Assembly: GCA_018713755.1 (NCBI GenBank) | Contig: DVOG01000185.1 | Location: 1-5,047 of the forward strand | Direction of reading: 5' to 3' | DNA from: Candidatus Spyradosoma merdigallinarum | GTDB lineage: Bacteria > Verrucomicrobiota > Verrucomicrobiia > Opitutales > UBA953 | Length of the DNA: 5,047 bases | Notes under the pieces: generated by a model | The model's database searches: none | What the model was told of the DNA's origin: nothing | What the model saw: the letters and a program-made list of their open reading frames with translations, nothing else | Program-made: the position numbers and the translations under genes | In this document: piece by piece, positions 1-5,047 of the stretch | Layout: the number at the start of each line of letters is the position of its first letter | Numbering within the stretch: position 1 is the stretch's first letter

Positions 1-689
1 CTCCACGCCGCGTCGCGCACGCCGACGAGCCGCCACGCGAAGGCGGGAACGATCGAGAAGCTCCCGCGCGGGAACGGAATTTCGCCGAGCGGCGTCCATT
101 CCGCGCCGTCGTCGCCGGGCCAGACGAAATCCACGCCCAGCACGCGGCGCAGGAATTCGCCCGCGGCGATGCGCGTCGCCGCAGGCGTTTTTCCGACGAT
201 GAAGACGGCGTTCCCGCGCGTTTCGACGACGCAGGTTTCGCCGAGCCCCGCCGGGGCGAAAATGCCGAGCCGAGCCGCGAGCCGCGTGGCGCCGACGTAA
301 ATGCCCGTCGGCACGTCGGCGAGCGAACGCGGATTTTCGATTTCCGTCTCGACGGGAATTTCCGCCTTCGCGCCGGCGACGCGCGCAAGCCATTCCGCGA
401 CGTCGAGCGCGGCGCTGATTTCGCCGGATTTCGCGCCGTCCGCCGAGAGGTAAATTTTCGCGAAGACGCGCCCGTTCCGCGCGAGGAAACGTTCCCGCGG
501 CGGCTCGACTTCGAACGGGTCGACCTTTTCCGCGCCGGGCAGATTCTCCGCGGAAATGTCGTATTCCGGCGCGAAAGCCGTTTCGGCGAGCGCGGCGACG
601 GGAGCGAAAAGGAGCGCGGCGGCGGGCAGCGCGGGAAAAATCCGCGCCGCTCCCGCGAAGAAGCGCAAAAAGACGAGGCCGGGTTTCAT
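1..689 (-). CDS. Secreted DUF4838 / alpha-glucuronidase-like protein, N-terminal part (runs off left edge)
   Basis: The frame is open from an ATG at 689-687 to the window edge, giving about 229 residues without a stop. The N-terminus is a clear signal peptide: a basic start with R9 and R16, a hydrophobic stretch to about residue 34, and an ALA cleavage motif at 33-35. Residues 75-215 resemble the N-terminal domain seen before DUF4838 and in GH67/GH20-like enzymes: a strand and helix region (IYVGATRLAARLG, 130-142), a strand pair (NAVFIVGK, 160-167), then a helix ending in FLRRVLGVDFVWPGD (179-193), the usual family signature. The catalytic part lies outside the window, so substrate and activity cannot be read; a role in polysaccharide breakdown is inferred. 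The start was chosen because ATG overlaps the upstream stop as ATGA, which suggests translational coupling. Family assignment is from recalled motif resemblance, not a search. Confidence 0.75.
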   Translation of the reverse strand, partial: MKPGLVFLRFFAGAARIFPALPAAALLFAPVAALAETAFAPEYDISAENLPGAEKVDPFEVEPPRERFLARNGRVFAKIYLSADGAKSGEISAALDVAEWLARVAGAKAEIPVETEIENPRSLADVPTGIYVGATRLAARLGIFAPAGLGETCVVETRGNAVFIVGKTPAATRIAAGEFLRRVLGVDFVWPGDDGAEWTPLGEIPFPRGSFSIVPAFAWRLVGVRDAAW

Positions 690-3226
690 TTTTCTTCGGA
701 ATCTCCGCTGACGGATTTCGGAATGACGAAAACGTTCCGGCTTCCTTTCGGAATGATGATTTGCGGCCGCGCGACCTGCGCGGGAACGCCGCCGCCCGCG
801 GCGTCCGCGGCCTCGCCCGTGATCAGCTGTTTTTTCTCGAGATCGAAGACGAAGCGGTCGTTCCCGGGGTAAAGCTCCATGCCGTCCTTGTCGCGGAAAG
901 CCGCGTCGCCGCTGAGCACGGCGCGGTCCTCCTGCGGGAAAATTTCGAGCACGGAGCCTCTGCCCTTGCCGCCGTCCTGTTCGAAGCGGATGTTCCCGCG
1001 GCAGACGACTTCCTTCGCTTCGAAACGCGGCGCCTCGGCGGAAGCGGCGGCGGCGGGCGGCGCGAGCAGACCTTCCACTTCGTCGCAGCGGCCGCTCGCC
1101 CCGCCTTCCGTGCGGAAATCGACGTTCCCGCGCAAGAAAAAGCGCGCGCGCGTCTTTTCGCCGGCGATCAGCTCCATGCGGTCGCTTTCCAGCGTCGTCT
1201 TTTCCGGCGCGGCGGAAGATTTTTCGCCGGCGGGATCGCCGGAATTTTCTTCCGCGGCGTCGTTCCCGCGCGCGAAACTCAGCGGCGAAACGCCGCCCGC
1301 CGCGTCGGAGGAAAACGTGATGCGCGGGCGCGCGCCGCCGTTTTCTCCGGGACCGACGACGACGACGAAAGGATCGTTCCCGCCGTCGTCCGCGACGCGG
1401 TCCTCTTCCCGCCATTCCCGAAGGCGGACGGACGGCGTGATTTCCGCGCGTCCGCCGGAAAGCTCGTAGCCGTTCTGTTCGAGCTCGACGTTCCCGTCGG
1501 CGATGATTTTGCGGATGCGCGACGCCGCGCCGGCGGATGCTCCCGGCGTTCCCGCATCGTCCGCGGCGTCGGCGAAAACGATGAGCCGGTCGCAGCTTCC
1601 GTCGAGATTTCCCGAGGTCATTTTCGAGCGCAGGACGACGTTGCCGAAAACGTCGACGCAGTTTTCGCCCGGCGCCGAGCGCGTCAGCCGCAGGCGGTCG
1701 CCGACGATTTCCGTCGCCGCGTCCGCGCCGGATTTTTCCGCGGCGGCGCCCGCGAGCTCGGAAACGGCGGGAAGCGTCGCGGAGACGCGCCGCCGCGCGG
1801 GATCGTCGCCCTCGGCGGAATAGACGTCGATTTGGTCGCGCGCGCTGAAAATATCCGCGCGGTCTCCGGTCAGGGAAAATTTTTCTTCGGGAACGTCGAC
1901 TTTCGGTTCGCCGGTCAGCCGGACGAAATTCTGCTGCGGGAACAGGTCGGCGCGGCCGCAGGTGAGAATGCGCCCGCTGTGTTCGGCGCGCACGTTCCCT
2001 TCGGCGACGGCGCTGCGCACGCGGATTTCGCGGCGCGCGGAATCTTCCGGCGAAACGTCGAGCAGGAGGCTGCCTTCCGCGTCGGGATCGGTTTCGGCGA
2101 CGAAGCGGTCCGCCGCGATGCGGATGCCGGCGTCCGAAAAATTCACCTCGTCGAAAAACGAGACGACGTTTCTGTCGGGGAAAGCCTCGACGACGATGCG
2201 GCGGCTGCGGACTTTCGCCGGCGGCGCGTCGCTGCCGCGCGCAGCGGCGTTCCCGTCTTTCCCGAGCATCGAAGGCATACGGACGGAGACGGCGACGGGA
2301 GCGCCTTCGTCGCGCAGTTCGGCGCGGGGTTTCGTCGCGACGATTTCGACGACGCGCGCGTCGACTTTTCCCTCTGCGACGTCGCCGCTGACGGAAAGCG
2401 TTCCCGCGGCGTCGGACAGACGGACGTTTTCCCGCACGAAAAAGCGTTCTTCGCCGGGAAAGAATTCCGCGGAATCGCCGGTGAGAATTTTCCCGGCGCG
2501 TTCGACGCGGACGTTCCCGTTCCCGCCGATGCGCATGATTTTGTCCTTCAGCCCGGAGCCGCCGGATTTTTTTTCTTCCTCGAATCCTGCGGCTTCGGAG
2601 CCGTCGCCGAGGACGAGAATTTCGAGGGCGTCGCAGTTCATCGTCGTTTCGCCGTAAAGCACGACGACGCCGCCGGAGAAAACGAGCGTCGTGCGCTCGT
2701 CCTCGCCGCGGATGAGCAGCGCGTCGGCCATGACGGAGAGCGTTTCGTTCCCGTCGGGAAGCTCGAGGGAAACGAACACGTCGTCGTGCACGCGGATGAG
2801 GTTTTCGTGCCCTTCGCCGCGCCAGGACCAGCCTTTCCCGCGGACGGAAAATCCGTCGCCGTCGACGCTCACTTTCTCGGCGCTTTCCGCCTCGCGTTTT
2901 TCCGGATTGAAGACGCCGAGCGCGCTGGTCATTTTCGCGAAGACTTCTCCCTGCGAGCCGAACGTGAGCAGGCGCAGGTCTTTCAGATTCCACGACGTGC
3001 GGCGAATGTCCTCCGCCTTCGATTGCGAGGCTGCCTCGGCGGACGCCGCCTCGAGGCGCCATTTCAGCTCGCCGCCGCCGTCGTCGCTGAACCCGGAAAG
3101 CTTCAGGTCGCGGATTTCCTCGATGTTCACCTGATGCGAACTTTCTCCGAGCAGGCTCGCGGGAACGAGCGCGGCGGCGAACAGGCTTGCGCAGGACAGA
3201 AGCTTGTGCGGAATTTTCTTCATCAT
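686..3226 (-). CDS. Giant exported LptC/LptA (OstA)-like multi-repeat envelope protein
   Basis: Complete 846-residue protein. Residues 1-28 form a signal peptide (MMKKIPHKLL, then a hydrophobic run to LLG). Residues 33-155 resemble LptC: a GxLKWRLEAASA-type strand, a region with LKDLRLLTFGSQGEVFAKMTS, then GDGFSVRGKGW. From about 147 to 806 come roughly eight units with the OstA/LptA pattern of GN(V/I)xxE followed by a strand ending in an A-x-hydrophobic-F-P element, for example GNVRVERAGKILTGDSAEFF (237-256), GNVRAEHSGRILTCGRADLF (410-429), GNVELEQNGYELSGGRAEI (578-596) and GNIRFEQDG (744-752). Ala/Gly/Ser/Pro-rich linkers separate units (near 490-505, 553-570, 655-675, 721-732). Typical LptA is about 185 residues, so this is several times larger. 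No LptD-like outer-membrane barrel region is apparent. Known relatives carry lipopolysaccharide across the periplasm; that role here is inferred. The tandem ATGATG leaves the exact start uncertain by one codon, and no good Shine-Dalgarno is seen. It is the first gene of a probable two-gene operon. Confidence 0.8.
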   Translation of the reverse strand: MMKKIPHKLLSCASLFAAALVPASLLGESSHQVNIEEIRDLKLSGFSDDGGGELKWRLEAASAEAASQSKAEDIRRTSWNLKDLRLLTFGSQGEVFAKMTSALGVFNPEKREAESAEKVSVDGDGFSVRGKGWSWRGEGHENLIRVHDDVFVSLELPDGNETLSVMADALLIRGEDERTTLVFSGGVVVLYGETTMNCDALEILVLGDGSEAAGFEEEKKSGGSGLKDKIMRIGGNGNVRVERAGKILTGDSAEFFPGEERFFVRENVRLSDAAGTLSVSGDVAEGKVDARVVEIVATKPRAELRDEGAPVAVSVRMPSMLGKDGNAAARGSDAPPAKVRSRRIVVEAFPDRNVVSFFDEVNFSDAGIRIAADRFVAETDPDAEGSLLLDVSPEDSARREIRVRSAVAEGNVRAEHSGRILTCGRADLFPQQNFVRLTGEPKVDVPEEKFSLTGDRADIFSARDQIDVYSAEGDDPARRRVSATLPAVSELAGAAAEKSGADAATEIVGDRLRLTRSAPGENCVDVFGNVVLRSKMTSGNLDGSCDRLIVFADAADDAGTPGASAGAASRIRKIIADGNVELEQNGYELSGGRAEITPSVRLREWREEDRVADDGGNDPFVVVVGPGENGGARPRITFSSDAAGGVSPLSFARGNDAAEENSGDPAGEKSSAAPEKTTLESDRMELIAGEKTRARFFLRGNVDFRTEGGASGRCDEVEGLLAPPAAAASAEAPRFEAKEVVCRGNIRFEQDGGKGRGSVLEIFPQEDRAVLSGDAAFRDKDGMELYPGNDRFVFDLEKKQLITGEAADAAGGGVPAQVARPQIIIPKGSRNVFVIPKSVSGDSEEK
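809..2788 (-). repeat. Region encoding about eight degenerate OstA/LptA-like beta repeats
   Basis: This covers residues 147-806 of the large minus-strand protein. Repeats are recognisable at protein level only: units near residues 147-205, 229-287, 341-376, 401-460, 508-552, 569-598, 676-720 and 733-806. The best-kept elements are the GNV/GNI turn, an alternating charged/hydrophobic strand after it, and a short A-E/D-hydrophobic-F-P or A-D-hydrophobic-F segment. The units are strongly diverged from one another, which argues for old duplication rather than recent slippage. Boundaries are approximate because they were set by eye. Confidence 0.6.
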
Positions 3227-3266
3227 TTCTGACCGGGAAAGATAAGGAGCCGCGCGCGGGTTTTCG

Positions 3267-3295
3267 ACATTTTTTCCGCGGGAACGGAAAAATGT
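3267..3295. promoter_or_regulatory. Imperfect palindrome in the divergent intergenic region, possible operator
   Basis: The left arm ACATTTTTTCCG (3267-3278) is the reverse complement of the right arm CGGAAAAATGT (3285-3295), apart from one extra T. The six-base centre is CGGGAA. It lies 41 bases upstream of the large minus-strand gene and 38 bases upstream of the -35-like hexamer of the regulator gene, a normal place for a shared operator. As RNA it would also fold into a hairpin in any minus-strand leader. No specific binding protein can be named; self-binding by the adjacent Fis-type regulator is an inference. Confidence 0.4.
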
Positions 3296-3324
3296 CCGCG
3301 GAAAGAAAATGCGGAAATGCGCGG
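3289..3324. repeat. Three short A-rich direct repeats upstream of the regulator promoter
   Basis: Three copies of an AAATG-plus-GCGG pattern follow one another: AAAATGTCCGCGG (3289-3301), AAAATGCGG (3306-3314) and AAATGCGCGG (3315-3324). The last ends 8 bases before the TTGAAA hexamer. The spacing is uneven (17 then about 9 bases), so only the second and third are close to helical repeat spacing. They could be activator or repressor sites or simply A-rich intergenic sequence. Confidence 0.3.
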
Positions 3325-3332
3325 TTTTTCGC

Positions 3333-3361
3333 TTGAAAGGGCGCGCCTCATGGGGTGGAAT
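3333..3361 (+). promoter_or_regulatory. Sigma70-like promoter for the response regulator gene
   Basis: TTGAAA at 3333-3338 matches the -35 consensus in five of six bases. After a 17-base spacer comes TGGAAT at 3356-3361, matching the -10 consensus in four of six. Transcription would begin near 3367-3369, giving a leader of about 64 bases that starts just before the 3373-3415 hairpin. No comparable promoter was found for the minus-strand operon. Confidence 0.4.
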
Positions 3362-3372
3362 ACCGCACTTTT

Positions 3373-3415
3373 AAAAACCGGGGCATCGGCGTTTTCGCCG
3401 TTTTCCTCGGTTTTT
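3373..3415 (+). terminator. Terminator-like hairpin in the leader of the response regulator gene (possible attenuator)
   Basis: AAAAACCGGGG (3373-3383) pairs with CCTCGGTTTTT (3405-3415) over 11 positions, including one G-U pair in RNA. Inside it, CGGCG (3387-3391) pairs with CGCCG (3396-3400) around a TTTT loop. The T-run at the 3' side makes it look like an intrinsic terminator, and the A-run on the other side makes it readable in both directions. It ends 16 bases before the start codon. Either it attenuates the regulator mRNA, or it stops antisense transcripts leaving the regulator gene on the minus strand, or the true transcript starts after it. Confidence 0.45.
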
Positions 3416-3431
3416 ATCCAGTTATATTTTT

Positions 3432-4940
3432 ATGATGAAACCCTTGATTCTTATAGTCGATGACGAGAAGAACACGCGCGAAGGGCTTGCCGCAACGCTT
3501 GAGGACCAGTATGAAGTGTCCATGGCGAGCAACGCGGATGAAGCGTTCCGCCTCATGGAGACGGAAAACTTCGACGTCGTCATCACGGATTTGCGCATGG
3601 CGGGACAGTCCGGTCTCTCCGTGATCGACAAGGCATTGCAGCTCCCGCAGAAGCCCGTCTGCATCATGATGACGGCTTACGGGAACGTGGAAACCGCGGT
3701 CGAAGCGATGCGCCGCGGCGCTTACGATTTTCTGACGAAGCCGCTGAATCTCGAAAAGCTCGAGCTCGTCGTCAAGCGCGCGCTTGAAGCCCGCGAAACG
3801 GAACGCGAAAACCGCGCGATGCGCGTGCGGCTCGACAACAAGTTCAGCTTCAACGGGCTCATCGGCGAAAGCCCGGCGCTGACGCGCTGCATCGAAAACG
3901 CCAAGCGCGTGGCCGCTTCGAAGGCGACGGTGCTTCTGCTCGGCGAAACGGGAACGGGCAAAGAGCTCTTCGCGCAGCTCATCCACCAGAACAGCTCCCG
4001 CGCGAAGCGGCCCTTCGTTCCCGTCCACTGCGCCGCCATCGCGCCGACGCTGCTCGAAAGCGAAATCTTCGGACACGAGCGCGGCGCGTTCACGGGAGCG
4101 AACGAACGCCGCATCGGTCGCTTCGAGGCGGCGGACGGCGGCACGCTTTTCCTCGACGAAATCGGGGAAATCGACCTCGCGACGCAAGTCAAGCTCCTGC
4201 GCTTTCTCGAAACGCACGCGATCGAGCGCCTCGGCTCGCAGAAGCAGATCCAGCTCGACGTGCGCCTCGTGTGCGCGACGAACCGCAACCTCGCGGAAAT
4301 GGTCGCCGAGGGCACGTTCCGCGAAGACCTTTACTATCGGCTTTCCGTCGTCGCGCTCGTGCTCCCGCCGCTGCGGGAACGCGCGACGGACATTCCCGTG
4401 CTCATCGACTACTACGTGAAGCGCTTTTCCGCGGAAAACGCGCTGACGCCGCCGAAAATCTCCAAGGCGGCGATGGCGATTCTGAAAAAATACGCCTGGC
4501 CCGGGAACATCCGCGAGCTGCGCAATCTTTGCGAAAACCTCGTCGTCATGCACTCCGGAGCGGAAGTCAGCGAATACGACCTGGATCCGCGCTTCCTGCT
4601 CAACCGCATCGTTTCGGCGCCGCCGGTCCCGCCGCCGACGACGATCGACGAAAACGGCAAGCCGCTCCCGCAGAAGGAAATCCGCAAGGCGGTCAAAAAG
4701 AGCAAGGAAGCCCGCCGCGAAAAAATCAAAGTGGAGCGCATGCGCACGTTCTCGAAGAAGGAAAACGAAAAGCGCCTGATGCGGGAAGCGCTCATTCGCG
4801 CGAAAGGCAACCGGACCGACGCCGCGGAATACCTCGGCATTTCCCGGCGGACGTTCCACAGAAAGCTCCTCGAAGACCCGACCATCGCCGCCGGCCTCGC
4901 CGGAAAGCGCGGGCGCAGATCCGAGGCTGACAAGGACTGA
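3432..4940 (+). CDS. NtrC-type sigma54-dependent response regulator
   Basis: Complete 502-residue two-component regulator that would activate sigma54 RNA polymerase after phosphorylation. Receiver domain, residues 4-120: acidic pocket D10 and D11, phosphate acceptor D53 in ITDLRM, T81 and K103 in LTKPL. AAA+ domain, about 140-375: Walker A GETGTGKE (171-178), the sigma54-contact loop GAFTGA (218-223), Walker B around LFLDEIG (239-245), sensor I ATNRN (282-286), the FREDLYYRL segment (296-304) with candidate arginine fingers R297 and R303, LPPLRER (311-317), and WPGNIREL (356-363) with sensor II. C-terminal Fis-type helix-turn-helix, about 445-481 (KGNRTDAAEYLGISRRTFHRK). All key residues are present. 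Residues 396-444 form an unusually Pro-rich then strongly basic linker, and the tail (490-498) is basic. It starts with tandem ATGATG; the second (3435) gives the more usual family start. No Shine-Dalgarno is visible. No histidine kinase lies nearby, so the signal is unknown. Confidence 0.95.
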   Translation: MMKPLILIVDDEKNTREGLAATLEDQYEVSMASNADEAFRLMETENFDVVITDLRMAGQSGLSVIDKALQLPQKPVCIMMTAYGNVETAVEAMRRGAYDFLTKPLNLEKLELVVKRALEARETERENRAMRVRLDNKFSFNGLIGESPALTRCIENAKRVAASKATVLLLGETGTGKELFAQLIHQNSSRAKRPFVPVHCAAIAPTLLESEIFGHERGAFTGANERRIGRFEAADGGTLFLDEIGEIDLATQVKLLRFLETHAIERLGSQKQIQLDVRLVCATNRNLAEMVAEGTFREDLYYRLSVVALVLPPLRERATDIPVLIDYYVKRFSAENALTPPKISKAAMAILKKYAWPGNIRELRNLCENLVVMHSGAEVSEYDLDPRFLLNRIVSAPPVPPPTTIDENGKPLPQKEIRKAVKKSKEARREKIKVERMRTFSKKENEKRLMREALIRAKGNRTDAAEYLGISRRTFHRKLLEDPTIAAGLAGKRGRRSEADKD

Positions 4941-4955
4941 TTTCTGTGCTAAAAG
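4927..4955 (+). promoter_or_regulatory. Possible promoter for the right-edge gene, giving a leaderless mRNA
   Basis: CTGACA (4927-4932) matches the -35 consensus in five of six bases. A 17-base spacer leads to TAAAAG (4950-4955), matching the -10 in four of six, preceded by TGC (4947-4949) as in extended -10 promoters. The start of transcription would fall near 4962-4963, at the A of the next ATG. The -35 lies within the last codons of the regulator gene. Short promoter matches arise often by chance, so this is tentative. Confidence 0.3.
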
Positions 4956-4990
4956 ATGCGGAATGAATTTCTCTTCCGCATCTTTTTCTT
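4951..4990 (+). terminator. Strong intrinsic terminator after the response regulator
   Basis: AAAAGATGCGGAA (4951-4963) is the perfect reverse complement of TTCCGCATCTTTT (4974-4986), with a 10-base loop between them (4964-4973), followed by further T-rich sequence (TCTT). It begins 11 bases after the regulator stop, the expected place for termination. Its left arm ends on the A of the next gene's ATG, and the rest of that codon is in the loop. Confidence 0.88.
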
Positions 4991-5047
4991 TTCGTAAGTT
5001 CGGAGCCTTCGCCGCGCTGCTTTTCGCGGGAGCGGCCGCCGTTCCCG
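4963..5047 (+). CDS. Exported protein of unknown function, N-terminus only (runs off right edge)
   Basis: The frame is open from ATG at 4963 to the window end, about 28 residues. They read as a signal peptide: a polar n-region (MNFSSASFSF), basic residues R11 and K12, then a hydrophobic stretch FGAFAALLFAGAAAV. No lipobox cysteine is seen before the edge. No other in-frame ATG, GTG or TTG follows within the visible part, which supports this start. The mature protein is outside the window, so no function can be given. No clear Shine-Dalgarno precedes it, and the preceding bases are part of the terminator stem. The call rests only on the signal-peptide pattern, so a chance reading frame is not excluded. 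Confidence 0.6.
   Translation, partial: MNFSSASFSFRKFGAFAALLFAGAAAVP

Noticed and set aside
694..720. Shine-Dalgarno for the DUF4838-type gene (GGAG on the minus strand)
   Set aside because: The GGAG is about 13 bases from the ATG, too far for a typical site; translational coupling through ATGA explains the start more simply.
3190..3194. Lipobox (LLSC, residues 9-12) in the OstA-like protein
   Set aside because: The cysteine comes before the hydrophobic core of the signal peptide, not after it, so it cannot serve as a lipidation site in the normal way.
761..3232. Long plus-strand open frame (823 codons) antisense to the OstA-like gene
   Set aside because: Its product is a composition-driven mix rich in Ala, Arg, Phe and Asp with no recognisable domain. 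The opposite strand has a signal peptide and OstA repeats. Long antisense frames are expected in GC-rich genes whose codons rarely give TTA, CTA or TCA on the sense strand.
3351..3367. Sigma54-like -24/-12 element upstream of the regulator
   Set aside because: GG (3353-3354) and GC (3365-3366) have the right 10-base gap, but the base before GG is G rather than T and the flanking bases do not match the TGGCAC / TTGC consensus. The sigma70-like reading of the same bases is better.
3414..4859. Long minus-strand open frame (481 codons) antisense to the response regulator
   Set aside because: The regulator has every family motif in place, and this antisense product has none and is Arg/Phe/Ala-rich by composition. 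Same codon-bias effect as above.
1..5047. CRISPR arrays, tRNA or rRNA genes, insertion-sequence ends, phage genes
   Set aside because: No regularly spaced repeats, cloverleaf-like structures, transposase motifs or terminal inverted repeats with target duplications were seen on either strand.

Overview
The window is GC-rich DNA (about 60-65% G+C by eye) from a Gram-negative-type bacterium. Three of its four genes encode exported proteins, and one of these carries repeats of the LptA/OstA/LptC envelope fold. A secreted DUF4838-type glycosidase-like protein, a giant OstA-like protein and an NtrC-class regulator together would fit the PVC group, perhaps Lentisphaerota/Victivallales. This placement is inferred from gene content and no marker gene confirms it. 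Hardly any Shine-Dalgarno sequence is visible in front of the genes.

Layout. On the minus strand, positions 3226 to 686 encode an 846-residue exported protein with an LptC-like N-terminal part followed by about eight LptA/OstA-like beta repeats. Its stop overlaps by 4 bases (ATGA) the start of a second minus-strand gene. That gene runs off the left edge and encodes a secreted protein resembling the N-terminal half of DUF4838 / alpha-glucuronidase-like enzymes. The two minus-strand genes look like one translationally coupled operon. Positions 3227-3431 are a divergent intergenic region with an imperfect palindrome, short direct repeats, a sigma70-like promoter facing right and a terminator-like leader hairpin. 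On the plus strand, 3432-4940 encodes a complete NtrC-type response regulator (receiver, sigma54 AAA+ ATPase, Fis-type helix-turn-helix). A strong intrinsic terminator follows at 4951-4990. The start codon of the next gene, a signal-peptide protein cut by the right edge, lies at the edge of that terminator's loop.

How they may work together. The regulator is transcribed away from the envelope operon and shares its upstream region, so local control of the operon is possible, but no convincing sigma54 promoter is visible. No partner histidine kinase is present. Points most worth a second look: the single-chain LptC/LptA-like architecture; a very frequent short word (GTTCCCG/CGGGAAC) found in several reading frames, both orientations and the intergenic DNA; and the terminator that overlaps the next start codon, which could be explained by a leaderless transcript.
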